Program-made: the position numbers and the translations under genes
Origin: Mytilus trossulus
Lineage: Eukaryota; Mollusca; Bivalvia; Mytilida; Mytilidae
Direction: 5' to 3'
Assembly (NCBI RefSeq): GCF_036588685.1
Contig: NC_086380.1
Span: 53,407,144 to 53,471,143, forward strand
DNA: 64,000 bases
Part shown: piece after piece, positions 35,248 through 45,958 of the stretch
How positions within the stretch are numbered: position 1 is the first letter of the stretch
Layout of the letters: the number at the start of each line of letters is the position of its first letter
The notes under the pieces: model-generated
What the model was told of the DNA's origin: nothing
Database searches by the model: none
What the model saw: the letters and a program-made list of their open reading frames with translations, nothing else

Positions 35248-35687
35248 ATATTACGGATTACCCCTGACTTAATGTTATTTTCCAGTGCAGGATTTTGTTC
35301 ACAACACATATAAGTTATAAGTTGAAACCCTAATATGTTCGGCATACGTGAAGGATTTTCTAATTTGCTGTGATCATAATTTTATCGTGTATGTAATAAT
35401 TTATAATAACACTTTTAACATTAAGTTTAAGTATTGAAAGTGTAAATTGCGTGTTTTTGTATCAAAAATGTATTATTGACTGAAGCACGTCATTGTTTTC
35501 CCTCTGTGAGCCTCTGACAATCAAAAGCTTTTGACTACGTCACATAGTTACCGGTGTTATGATGACGTTTCTGAGGTTCCAATTGGGGATAAAAACGTCG
35601 TATATACCCCGGCAGTTTCCTGAATATACACTGACATCTCTGTGTTGTTATCCAATCACAAACCTCGACACATTTGTAATCCGTAAT
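35248..35687. mobile_element. 440-bp segment with 16-bp TIRs
   Basis: The left end ATATATTACGGATTAC and the right end GTAATCCGTAATATAT are inverted copies. The right end runs into a TA microsatellite. A MITE nested in the LTR element is plausible; the TA-rich flanks prevent a target-site call. Confidence 0.55.
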
Positions 35688-35695
35688 ATATATAT

Positions 35696-35960
35696 ATATA
35701 TACAACTCGTCTAAACATCAACCCAACAATGTTAGACCTGTAAATTTGCTTTTGCAAATTTTTGGTTCTTCCCTCGCCGGGATTCGAACCCATGCTACTG
35801 TGATATCGTGACACCAAATCGCCTGCACTGCAGCCGTCCCGCTTGACCACACGACCACCTGGGCTCTCATTAAAAGAGCTTTCGGTGGCCATATGTTACC
35901 TTTCCACGTCAGTTTTTAATCTAGCGGCGTACTACAGTACATGATATATAAGGCATGAAG
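35696..35960 (-). repeat. tRNA-derived SINE, copy 1
   Basis: The minus strand carries a box A-like TGGTCAAGCGG and a perfect box B GGTTCGAATCC (complement at 35780-35790), followed by a GGGAAGAACCAAAAATTTGC body. Box B matches the RNA polymerase III consensus exactly. The T-to-A change in box A (CAAG for CTAG) may weaken it. A 36-base extension ending GGCATGAAG follows on the plus strand. Confidence 0.75.
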
Positions 35961-36048
35961 ATGTTAATGTTACAGATCAGCTAAATTATCTATAGTAAAG
36001 GATCCTACAAATTAATGTAAGATACAGTCACAGAAAAAAATTATATTC

Positions 36049-36364
36049 ATAAGTACGTCTGAGTCAGTGACAACCCTACAACAGATGTATCCATCGGATC
36101 GCCATCAATGATAGTATTACATGGCTGTGTACATAATGTATATACAACTCGTCTAAACATCAACCCAACAATGTTAGACCTGTAAATTTGCTTTTGCAAA
36201 TTTTTGGTTCTTCCCTCGCCGGGATTCGAACCCATGCTACTGTGATATCGTGACACCAAAACGCCTGCACTGCAGCCGTCCCGCTAGACCACACGACCAC
36301 CTGGGCTCTCATTAAAAGAGCTTTCGGTGGCCATATGTTACCTTTCCACGTCAGTTTTTAATCT
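36049..36364 (-). repeat. tRNA-derived SINE, copy 2 (left arm of palindrome)
   Basis: Box B complement at 36222-36232 and box A complement at 36281-36291 (TGGTCTAGCGG on the minus strand). The 316-base arm is an inverted match of 36401-36716. Confidence 0.8.
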
Positions 36365-36400
36365 TCATGCCTTATATATCATGTACTGTAGTACGCCGCT

Positions 36401-36716
36401 AGATTAAAAAATGACGTGGAAAGGTAACATATGGCCACCGAAAGCTCTTTTAATGAGAGCCCAGGTGGTCGTGTGGTCTAGCGGGACGGCTGCAGTGCAG
36501 GCGATTTGGTGTCACGATATCACAGTAGCATGGGTTCGAATCCCGGCGAGGGAAGAACCAAAAATTTGCGAAAGCAAATTTACAGGTCTAACATTGTTGG
36601 GTTGATGTTTAGACGAGTTGTATATACATTATGTACACAGCCATGTATCACCATCATTGATGGCGATCCGATGGATACATCTGTTGTAGGGTTGTCACTG
36701 ACTCAGACGTACTTAT
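36401..36716 (+). repeat. tRNA-derived SINE, copy 3 (right arm of palindrome)
   Basis: Box A TGGTCTAGCGG at 36474-36484 and box B GGTTCGAATCC at 36533-36543. It is an inverted copy of 36049-36364 with few mismatches. The 36-base spacer between the arms, reverse complemented, follows copy 1 in the same relative place. Confidence 0.8.
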
Positions 36717-36821
36717 ATATATATGAACACACAAAATGCAATCTTCATTTATTCAAAAACATTTATTCAAACACATTTACTAGCTTTCAAATACGAATTT
36801 GAAACACATTTTATTTATTTA

Positions 36822-38041
36822 TCAAATTCCAGAGGCAACCACAGTGTTAACAGTATTGTCATTTCTTTGATTTTCTAGTTCGTTGACCCAGTTTTGAACA
36901 TCACCAAAGAATGGTTTTACCCTATCATGATGCACAATTTGCATTTTAGACGTTGCTGTCTTTTTAATTTTATATATTAAATCCGATATAACTGTTACAA
37001 CAAAGTATGGCCCATCCCAATTCCTTTGTAACTTTGGACTCAGTTTTGGCTTCCGATTAAAAGTATGAAGCCATACTACATCGCTTGTCTTGTATTTGTT
37101 CTCATGTGCCTTAACATCAGACTGACGTTTTTGTTTATCACTATTTTTAGAAATATTTTGTCGTGCTTCAGCAGACACTTTCCATATGCCTTCCTGCATA
37201 TCTTTAACACAATCATTGTGTGATACTGTTTCGTCAGGATATTCAATTTCCTGGGGGTGGGGACCATATATCAAATCAACTGGCAATTGTAGTTCTCTGC
37301 CTAGCATAGGCATACTAGGACTAAACTTAGTCGTGTCATGTTCTGATGAGTTGTAAACCATTAAAGCCCAGGGAAGTTGCTCATCCCAATCCTTTTGATT
37401 TTTGCTGATGTATTTACTAATGGTATTTTCAAGAGTTCTATTGTAACGCTCCACAAGACCATTACTTTGTGGCCTAAATGATGTAGTCCTTGTTTTGTCA
37501 ATTTTTAACTTAGCACAAAGTTCATTAAATTAACCAGACTCAAATTGTCTCCCTTGATCTTAGTGCATTTGACAAGGTATTCCAAATCTACAGAAGAAAT
37601 GGTTAACAAAGTTATCAACTATGGTAGTAGTTTCCATATCTGGCATGGGAAAGCCTTCTACCCATTTAGTAAAATAATCTGTTACAATCAAAGCATATTT
37701 GTTATTTTATATGAAATCGGTAAGGGTCCTATTATATCCAAGGCAACTCTTTCCATGGGAGCACACACATTGTATTGTTTCATTTTGCTTCTAGCTTTTC
37801 TGGAAGGCTGTTTGCGTGAATTGCAAACAATACAGTTTTGCACCCATTTGGTTATTTCATCTTTATGATTAACCCAATAAAATCTATTCTGTGCTCGTGC
37901 AACAGTTTTGTGTATGCCAAAATGGCCAACTTGTATGTCATTATGTAACATTTTCATAATATTTTCTTTCCAAATTTCAGGGACTATGAATTGTAAATTA
38001 CTTTCTTCAGTGGTAGTGTTTATCCACTTTCGGTACAGCAC
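36822..38041 (-). pseudogene. Ty3/gypsy integrase, broken
   Basis: N-terminal zinc domain: VGHFGIHKTVARAQNRFYW with the downstream CIVC pair. Core: the first Asp in MERVALDIIGPLP, the second in a H-stop-DQGRQFES box (a stop replaces the residue before Asp), and the Glu in NGLVERYNR. A second stop lies shortly after FES. The C-terminal part (36822-37454, 210 codons open) carries the GPY/F-type module: QRNWDGPYFVVTVISDLIYK and IVHHDRVKPF. Integrase inserts the cDNA into the host chromosome. Frameshifts near 37690 and the stops make it inactive, although all three catalytic acids can be seen. Confidence 0.85.
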
Positions 38042-38392
38042 ATTGTTTATTAATACAATGCGATCCCATTATTTCTTAAGTTTTACATCACTTTAAGCCA
38101 CATCGGCCCATTCAGGTCTGTTATTATTATCAGACTTCAGACAGAATAAATTGAACAACACATTATTTCTCTTTTGGGCTTCAAACATTTCTTCATTTGT
38201 TTTATGCTCATACCACATATCTGAGTCTGTTTTATTTGAACTATCTTGAGAGTCCAGCTTTTTAGCCATTCTTAAAAACTCAACCGTTTCAAAAATTTCA
38301 TCAGAATTATCCATTTCTTTTTAATCCTGTTTTGAACAATGACCACATGGAAAACATTGTCTGCGAGACAAACCGTCTGCATTACCATGTTG

Positions 38393-38769
38393 TTAACCAG
38401 GGCGGTGACGAATTTCAAAATTATGTGTGTTTAAAGTCTCAAGCCATCTGGCCATTTGACCTTCAGGATTTTTGAACCTGAGAAGCCAGGTTAAAGCTCC
38501 ATGATCTGTTCGTACTTTGAAATGTGTACCATAGAGATAGTGATGAAAATGTTTAATGCTGAATATTACAGCCAAAAGTTTCGTCTTGTTACACAGTATT
38601 GTCGTTGCGCTTTACTGAGGGATTTACTGTAATATGCTACTACAACCTCTTTGCCTTCATGAACTTGAGAAAGGACTGCGCCAATTCCGAAACCACCTCC
38701 ATCCGTATCTAGTATGAATTGTTTTATCATTTCAGGGTAGCCTATAATTGGTGCAGACATTAAAGTCAT
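38393..38769 (-). pseudogene. Ty3/gypsy RNase H, frameshifted
   Basis: The first piece reads KQFILDTDGGGFGIGAVLSQ and YYSKSLSKAQRQYCVTRRNF; the second reads AVIFSIKHFHHYLYGTHFKV, TDHGALTWLL and NTHNFEIRHRPG. These are the usual Ty3/gypsy RNase H boxes (first Asp, the Tyr-Tyr-Ser-Lys box, TDH, HRPG). A frameshift near 38570 separates the pieces, and a stop replaces the residue after HRPG. A degenerate spacer region with several short frames (38093-38314) follows before integrase. Confidence 0.8.
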
Positions 38770-39238
38770 TTGAAGTTTCTCAAAAGCTTCATTCCATTCA
38801 TTGGTCCAATCAAAAGTACAATTTTTCTCTGTTAATTTATGAAGTGGTCTTGCAATTTCAGCAAAATTTTTAATAAATTTGCGCTAATATGAACATGTTC
38901 CTAGAAAACTCCGAACATCTGTCAGTGATTGTGGCACTGGCCATATTTTTACACTAGCAATTTTATCAGGGTCTGTTGCTATACCCTCACTTGCGACAAT
39001 ATGTCCAAGGAAAGAAACTTGTTTCTGAAGCAAACTACATTTTTTAGGTGAGACTTTTAGTCCTTGTAGTACTATTCTATCTAATACATCACTTACCGTC
39101 CAAAAGACGTTGAATTGCTTTATCGACTTCATTCCTTTTTGTTAGAGGTAAACGCCTAGGGAGTTGCTTTACTGGTTTGGCATTACCAGTGTCAATTTTA
39201 TGTTTAATGGCAGTAGACCTTCCTTAATCAACTTTATT
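38770..39238 (-). pseudogene. Ty3/gypsy reverse transcriptase with catalytic core deleted
   Basis: The start is recognisable (KIDTGNAKPVKQLPRRLPLT, then KAIQRLLD) near 39230-39100. It is followed almost directly by the thumb (LQGLKVSPKKCSLLQKQVSF, LGHIVASEGI, SLTDVRSFLGTCSY) and the connection (KNFAEIARPLHKLTEKN). The fingers and palm with the catalytic Asp motif between KAIQRLL and the thumb are absent, which implies loss of several hundred bases near 39100, with a frame change. The element cannot make its own RT. Confidence 0.8.
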
Positions 39239-40028
39239 TTAAGAAAATGTTTGATTGTGTCTTTTTAAAACAGACTCTAACTGATCAATTTGACCCTCAT
39301 TCAAAAGTTCACTGCTCCTTAATTTCAAATCTTGCAAAAGACTCGGTAATTCATTTACTTCGTCACATGATGATGAACTCAACCGCCTGAGTTTTTCTGA
39401 CCTTGGTTCATTGGAGACTGAACCTGTGTCAATAAGTTCACATGTGGCAACATGTGTGAAAGGCTGCATTATTTGTTTATATTTACTCAAATTGACCATT
39501 CGTATAGGTACTTGACCACAACTGGGGTCCACTAGTGCTTTAGCAACTAGTAAAGTCTCCGTATATGTTGATGGTATTGGTTCAACTATAGCATTCATTA
39601 TACTACTTGAATCCCCTTCAACAATTCCTGATATGATCACTTCCGTATTGGGCGGAATAGTAAGTTTGTCACTAAGTTTTATTTGAAAGTTGAACTCATT
39701 TGACTCTCTTTTATACAATCTATATTTGAATCCTTCAACAATAGTACCCCTTTCCCCTTTCACCAATTACTGCTGGTACGTCAATCTCTGCAACAGTAAT
39801 TTTTTTAATTATGGTATAATTTCCTATTGTAATAGGTAAATCTACATGACCCATTGTATTTACAAAACTACCATCGGCCAAACAAAGCCGATGGTTATTT
39901 CTTTGAATTTCCGGTTTAAACTCAATTGGAAGTTTTTCAAACTTTCTTGGGTGTATTACACAAATTGTGGACCCTGTATCAATTAAACAATTAACAACAA
40001 CATCAATAATAAAACATTTAACAAACAA
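39239..40028 (-). pseudogene. Ty3/gypsy protease and downstream linker, frameshifted
   Basis: The protease piece reads VVNCLIDTGSTICVIHPRKF with the DTG active site, followed by RLCLADGSFVNTMGHVDLPI and PAVIGERG. After a frameshift near 39750 a 175-codon frame continues with LTIPPNTEVIISGIVEGDS, VRIVNLSK-like (IRMVNLSKYKQIMQPFTHVA) and LNEGQIDQLESVLKRHNQTF, the usual sequence between protease and RT. The protease cuts the gag-pol polyprotein and acts as a dimer. Confidence 0.8.
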
Positions 40029-40114
40029 ACTGTCTTGTTTATTTGACTTAATTAAACTAATGGACCTCGAGTCCCTTTCCTCAACTGCTGGTGAACGGTC
40101 CTTATCCCAAGCAT

Positions 40115-41626
40115 TTACCAGTTTCCCTGTCTTTGAAATCTGTTATTTGTACTGTTAGACTGTGAACTTTGATTGTTATAATTTGGAACAAATTTGTTAC
40201 TTTTGACACAATTGTGTCTTTTGTCCCATTCAAATTTTCTGCATTCTTTCTTAATGTGACCCTTATTCCAACAATAAAAACACGTCATCCTACTAAAATT
40301 TTGACTTTCTTTATTTGTCAATTTCTCCATTTGTTATCTTTGCCGAGCGAGTAACTACATCGTATTCGGCAGAATCATCATTTTCGGAAAACATGCGTGT
40401 TGCTGGTTTTGTATTATTTAATCTCTGTTGATCAACAGTGAAAGCTTCATATTCCAGACCAAACCTTAAACAATCATCAATTGTTTTTGGTTCCCTTTGA
40501 AATATTGATAATTGTATTTTTGGATCATTAATTGCACGAACAAAACAGTCTTTGGCTAGTTGATCCCTTATTTCAATAGGTGCAGTCGGATAAGCTTGTC
40601 TAGTTACTCAAGAATTTCTTGTGCCATTTCTGGCAAAGTTTGACTAGGCTTGCTATAAATGGAATTCATTTGTACTTTGTACATATTTACTTGATTTGCA
40701 GGCTCGAAACGAGATGTAAAAGCAGATACAAGATAGTCATAATTTAACCTTTTAGCAGGCTCAATATCGGTCACTATTCCTTGTGCAACTCCACGTAAAC
40801 TAGTTGCAAGGTCATAAGCTTTCATGCCGTTATCCCACGTATTCACAGTAGATATTAGTTCAAATTGAACTAAAAAGTCTTGCCAACTACCTGTTCCGTC
40901 AAACGTAATTGTTTTCTTATTTTTGAAATGAACTGAAGGTTCATTTATTTGTGGTACACAATTATTGACTGTGTTATCATTTATATTAGAAATTGGATGG
41001 GAGTTCTCACTATAATTTCCATTCCCTGCTACTGCATTAGTAGCCCTTCTTACAGGAGGAGTCATGGTGTCTACACACCCGTTTCTGTCCATTCGGACAG
41101 TATTGCACCCCTCATCAGTTATGTTGTGAGGTGCCTGCCATAGAGAGTTAGTGCTGGGCCCAAAGTACTGGTCACTACTTAGACCGCGGAGATCTGCCTG
41201 TTGCCGCCTCCTGTCATTTAGGAGACCAGGGAAAACCTTATTACAAAAACTCTCCCCTCCATAGGATTCCCGTGATTTGCGACACTCGTCGCCGGAATGA
41301 CTCTCAAATAAACCCATTAATATGCTTTCCCTCTCCCTTATTTCATTTAGCTCTTGTTTAAGTTTAGATACATCTATACTTTCTGTTGAAGTCTGAATTG
41401 ACTTTTCAGTAGCTCCCGCTGGATTAGTGAATTCATCATGCTTTTCCCTATTGACCCGCATTTGAACCTCCCCTGATGGTGTCAAATCAATAAGAATCCT
41501 GTCCATATCCGAGTCCAGGTTCACGGACATTGCGGGGAGCCGTGATCGAACCCAAAACGGACTTGTACTATTTTCCTCTTCTTCTATAACAACAAAACTA
41601 GGTTGTCTGACATTTGTTTTTGACAT
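40115..41626 (-). pseudogene. Ty3/gypsy gag with capsid and zinc knuckle
   Basis: A 340-codon frame starts at 41626 (MSKTNVRQPSF). The capsid-like part holds TFDGTGSWQDFLVQFELIST and AYDLATSLRG. A stop ends it at 40604, but another frame continues the capsid (APIEIRDQLAKDCFVRAIND, EPKTIDDCLRFGLEYEAF) and then a zinc knuckle CFYCWNKGHIKKEC at about 40290, a perfect CX2CX4HX4C. Gag packages the element RNA. The break near 40605 is a small indel or stop. Confidence 0.85.
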
Positions 41627-41743
41627 ATTTATTTATTAAACGGAACTAATTAATTATATTTCTATGAATTTCACTATGAATTTCACTTCAGCTTAGTTCG
41701 GAGAGCCCCTTAGTATTTGGGACTTCCCACATTGGCCACCAAA

Positions 41744-43309
41744 TGTAACGTTTTCGATCGGTGTTGCTATAGCGGTTTCGGTACCCTGAAGTGAAACTCT
41801 GACCCACTGACAAAACTAGACAATCCGCCAGACAAACTAATACTCGACAATAAAAACTGTTTCAAATGATTGCTCCCTTGGGTTAACTCAACCCTGTAAT
41901 CCAATAGGTATATTTAAAGCTGCGTTGTTTCAGAAGACAGAAATAAATAATTCGTTTCAAGTTAATGATTTAATGAAGTGTTACTATGATCAATTATATA
42001 AATATATGTAATTCAGACAGTTTCAATATTGCATCTCTTTTTACATCAGATCAACACATTAAATAACACTTAAATAGTATGCAAGCTTGTGAGTACTCTA
42101 GTCAAGTTCTATATACACATGTATTAAATAAACAATATTATTAATCTCTATAATTATATAAGTTATGTCGACTTCTCAAATTTATAAGTTGCGACTCCGG
42201 GTTTTACTGTACTTTTTGTGAATATTCGACTTCGTAATATATGTGTAAAGAATCGTTAATAATTGCAGTTTCTACACTATTGATATATCAAGTAAATAAT
42301 ACAAGAATAACTTTAACTGTTACTCTCTCTGAAGAAAAACTATGTTGACGTCTTATTTGAATAGCGACTTAAGACTCGAGACTGCGTATGGAATATTTTA
42401 TATTTCTGACTTTTCTGTACTTTTCAGTATGTAACTTTTTGTACGTCAAATGATCTCTAATCTTAAGAGTCCCTTATAGTATAAAATTATAAATCTATGC
42501 TTTACATAAAGTAAAATTCTGATAAAATATTTCCTAACCTTTTCAAAGTGCAAGACTCAAATTGTAATTTACAGTGCAGAAAGGATTTATTATTAGGCTT
42601 GTGATTGTAAGCAACCTTTTGCCACGGTAGTCCGATCACGACTAACGCGCTTAATGGTAATGCCGGATATATACAACAAAAAGACTTAAAATACTTCATA
42701 TTGACGTCAAAAGCGACTAGAATGACTCTATTTCAACGTAATATTGCCGTTCACGACAGTGCACTTTGACGGTTTACGGTAAAGCGACTCCAGTAAACAT
42801 GGCGGACATTACAAGGAAAAAGAGAGACGTTGAGTCTCTAGAAACTTGACCAGGTTAACTTATTTACTTAATATAAATACATATAGAGATTAAAAAAACA
42901 TAATACAATCATCAACAAATATATAAAGGTAGGTCTAGTATAAGGAAATTCTGTATTTACACTGTACAAAAAATTTATAGAAAGGCGACTCAGTTTCAGG
43001 GAGGACTTAGACGTTATTTTTATCTTTGCTCAAGTTACTGTTCATAATAAATATCTAAAATAACTTATTCAAATGAAAAGAAACATATTCAAAAATTTAT
43101 AAGTATCCAATACGGTTAAACGGAGATTTAATCTGATAAATAAAGGCAACAGTAGTATACCGCTGTTCAAAACTCATAAATCTATGGACAAAAAACAAAA
43201 TCGGGGCAACAAACCAAAACTGAGGGAAACGCATTAAATATAAGAGTGAAAAGGGGGAGGGGACACGGACACACAGTGTCGAACAATGAGGCCGAAATAA
43301 TCCGTTACA
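41744..43309 (-). repeat. 5' LTR (right copy), 1566 bp
   Basis: Direct match of 32178-33646. It is longer because of an extra stretch at about 43139-43245 that matches dispersed repeat family 2 (AAAGGCAACAGTAGTATACC), also seen at 58745-58935. The primer binding site region TTTGGTGGCCAATGTGGG lies on the minus strand just inside the LTR. Confidence 0.9.
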
Positions 43310-44660
43310 ATACTATTATTTTTGAAATGCATAGAAAAGGGGTCATTGATGAAATCACGTTTAAATATCTTTCTGCTAAGCGAGATCTCAAACCAGGAAG
43401 GTTGTATCTTCTACCTAAATTGCACAAACTTGATCCTGAACTAATAGAAAGGGTTCAACAAAATCCTACGCTGTATAAAAATGTCAGGATTCAAGGAAGG
43501 CCTATTGTTTCAGTATCGGGTACTGTTTTATGGAAAATAGGGAAGTATTTGGATACATTTATGCTTCCAGCAGTAGTTAAATAAGTAACACATTTAAGAG
43601 ACTCATTAGAATTTATAAATATTATTGAGAAATTGCAGGTAAAACCTGACGCCTAATTAATCAGTTTTTACATAAAAGAAATGTACAACAATATGTCCCA
43701 TGTAGAAATGATTGACGCAGTCAAGCATGCTTGGCCTACGATAATTAAATGTTAACATATGATACCATTGCCTCCGCTGCGATATATATTGGAACTGCTA
43801 AAGATAGTTCTTGAAAATAATGAATTTATGTTCAATGGTAAATTTTATAAAACTTCAACTGGAGTTCCAATGGGAAATAGTTTATCACCTACAATTACGA
43901 ATCTGAGAGTTTATGAAGTCTTAACTAGTATTTGTAGAACTTTCAAACACAAACAGAAAATATCAATCCTCTATTGATTTAGTGACGATGCCTTTTTTAT
44001 TTACAATGAAGGTACATATGTTGAAATAGCACAATTTTTTAAACATGCTAACATATAACATACTCTTCTAAAATTTACACACGAGAAATTACAAACTAAA
44101 ATGCAGTTTTAAGATGTGTTGGTATCTAAAGGCCACAGATTTAGAGAAATAAGAATCTTAGACCTCTCTACATTCCGAAAAAAGACTGAAAATTATCAGT
44201 ACTTAGAAAGATCCTCATGCCACCCATCCTCTACTTTAAGAGGCATAATTAAAGGAGAAATCCTTCGCTTTAAGATATGTACGAACGATCCAGTAGATTT
44301 GCAAGCACAATATGCGTTATTTTCTGAGCGCCTTATTAAGAGAGGATATCCAAAAAAGGAAATTCAAACTGTTATGCAGGAAGTGACTGCAAAACAAAGA
44401 AAAGACACATTAAAGGTAAAGCCAAAATCTGTAATACAGTCGCCTCCCTTGGTATTTTCACAGTGTTTTCAAGACAGCAATCACACATAACGAACAATAA
44501 CTAAAAACACTGGGATAAATTAAAGGATGATGAAGAGGCAACATTTTTATTTGATAAATCCTCTGTTTGCTTTTAGTAGGCATAAAAACTTGAAAGACAC
44601 AGTAACATCAACAACTCTGTGTTATTGATATGTTGCAGGTTATAAAAATAGATTTTAAAC
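43310..44660 (+). pseudogene. Penelope-like reverse transcriptase, main part
   Basis: The frame opens in phase with the piece before the LTR insertion. Visible: GRLYLLPKLHKLDPELIER, GRPIVSVSGTVLWKIGKYLD, a decayed motif A (YIKEMYNNMSHVEMIDAV), motif B GVPMGNSLSPTI, a decayed motif C (FSDDAFFIYNEG, the two Asp still present), then QYLERSSCHPSSTLRGIIKG and the C-terminal HKNLKDTV box. At least five stops or shifts lie between 43585 and 44560. No endonuclease is seen downstream before the element end at 44922. This lineage is clearly different from the Naiad-like copies. Confidence 0.75.
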
Positions 44661-44922
44661 TGTGTTCGTTGAATTGAAAAACAAGGTTAAGTAGATAAAG
44701 AGTATAGAAAATTATTAGTCAGACAGATCATGAGGTGTCGAGCAGCTAATATAATTACAGTATTTTTATAATAAGTGTCACTATGCAATAGCTTGGGCTC
44801 TTGGCGATGGACATGGCTATGGTCAATTAGTTAATTCACATTGGTCTAAATAGATGTTCGAAACATCTTATGATCTATGGAGTTGGGGTGCTGGGATAGG
44901 CTTTGCCAACGATTTATTGAAA

Positions 44923-45016
44923 TACTTAAGCCAGGTATTTTTCTTTATTTGAAATAAAGATACATTTACACATTTCCTTTTAAAAGTGCAAATTTTACAA
45001 AGACTAAAAGGTGAAA
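44923..45016. other. Short spacer between retroelement and duplication copy B
   Basis: Only about 95 bases separate the Penelope-like end from the start of duplication copy B, so the element sits at the breakpoint. Confidence 0.5.
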
Positions 45017-45856
45017 ATTAATGGTGGTATTACACTTAGTGCTAAGTGACGATTTTACATCAATCTTGTTTTAGATATTTATAATACATTATATGGGGTA
45101 TGATCACTGATAATAAAATACTTTTTAAACCTGTATGTGCGTTCTAATAACATACATTTGTTTGTGATCTTGTTACCGAAAAAATATCAATTACAGATTA
45201 ACGGAATGTCATCGTAACTCTAAAAGAATATAGTCGTTACTTGTTGACATATAACAATAATTTTCTATTTTTGCTTTTGAATTTAATATACTTAGTTAAT
45301 GTTGTTTTCTACAATATGATGCACAATTGTAGTCATTCATGGTTTATATATCTGTCTTGAGGGCTGTTCGTAATAATCTCAACTGTCATTAAATGAGAGT
45401 AACCAAGATCATGTTGGTTCTTTGGTTTGTTGGTGAGTAACATGTTAAGTAACACGTTTAGTGACAGAAGCCACATCATAGCGACCAGTATTATTCAGTG
45501 GAGACAGTTGGAGTAAACAAAGACAACTGCCGACCTTTCATTAGAAAACTTGCAATCTTTTGAAATTGAGATGACAGCTGCAATTCCTGACCATGATCAT
45601 GTTTTGTTTATTTAATTTACAAAATAAGATTAATGCAAATCTACTGTTTCAAAAGAAACGCAATGTACTAAAACATTTAAGGCAAACATGATTTTATTTT
45701 ATATTGTATATTCTGAATTTAGTTATTGTGCATTATTTAATTGAAGTATCAAAATGAATTATTCCCTAAAACAAAATTCAGATATGATTTGTACATGTTT
45801 CTTCATTCCCTTTAAGTTCAATGAATCTCGTAACATTTCCAACATTTCTTTTTTAG

Positions 45857-45958
45857 CATGGGAACACTCCTTTTGACATAGCTGCAGAAGAAGAACGATT
45901 CGAAATTTTAAAATTGTTATTAGAAAGAACATCTTTAGATCCTAAGAAAGTATATGAG
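45857..45958 (+). CDS. Ankyrin-repeat exon b2 (internal exon)
   Basis: 102 bases, phase 0, same acceptor (TTTTTTAG) and donor (GTATGA) as exon b1, and identical in sequence. It encodes the variant repeat with TPFDIAAEEERFEILKLLLE. It lies 22.1 kb downstream of exon c1, with the nested retroelements between, so a transcript would have to splice out the whole retroelement block. The alternative is that copy B belongs to a separate gene or pseudogene. Confidence 0.8.

Larger units (their letters stand above)
32178..43309 (-). mobile_element. Ty3/gypsy LTR retrotransposon, 11.1 kb, non-autonomous
   Basis: Two long direct repeats (32178-33646 and 41744-43309) bound an interior with gag, protease, RT remnant, RNase H and integrase in Ty3/gypsy order on the minus strand. 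ATAC flanks both sides (32174-32177 and 43310-43313) as target-site duplication. LTR ends are TGTTACG/TGTAACG and CGTTACA. A TGG-starting primer binding site lies next to the 5' LTR (about 41742 down) and a purine-rich AATGATGGGGGCAA next to the 3' LTR (33647-33660). Multiple frameshifts, stops and an RT deletion make it dead. Nested SINEs and a hairpin add about 1.6 kb near the 3' end. Confidence 0.9.
31266..44922 (+). mobile_element. Penelope-like element with inverted partial copy, interrupted by an LTR retrotransposon
   Basis: The right part (43310-44922, plus strand) is an RT gene and 3' tail. The left part (31266-32083) is the same 3' tail and C-terminal coding region in inverted orientation. 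The outer borders match as GATTTATTGAAAT inverted repeats, and both arms share a CTCCATATATCATAAGG-like box with a CTCATGATCTGTCTGAC box. The reading frame continues from 32128 across the LTR element at 32178-43309 once the duplicated ATAC is counted once, so the LTR element landed inside this gene. Without the LTR element it would be about 2.5 kb. Inverted partial copies are a known Penelope insertion pattern. Confidence 0.75.

Noticed and set aside
36474-36543. A functional tRNA gene, because box A and box B match well
   Set aside because: The sequence does not fold into a clear cloverleaf with an acceptor stem, the box spacing is long, and it is repeated three times with a common body, which fits a SINE head.
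35656-36802. Several open frames with a shared Ser-Arg-Tyr-His-Ser-Ser-Met-Gly-Ser-Asn-Pro-Gly text
   Set aside because: They are translations of the three SINE copies. The conserved stretch is the RNA polymerase III box B region, not a protein.
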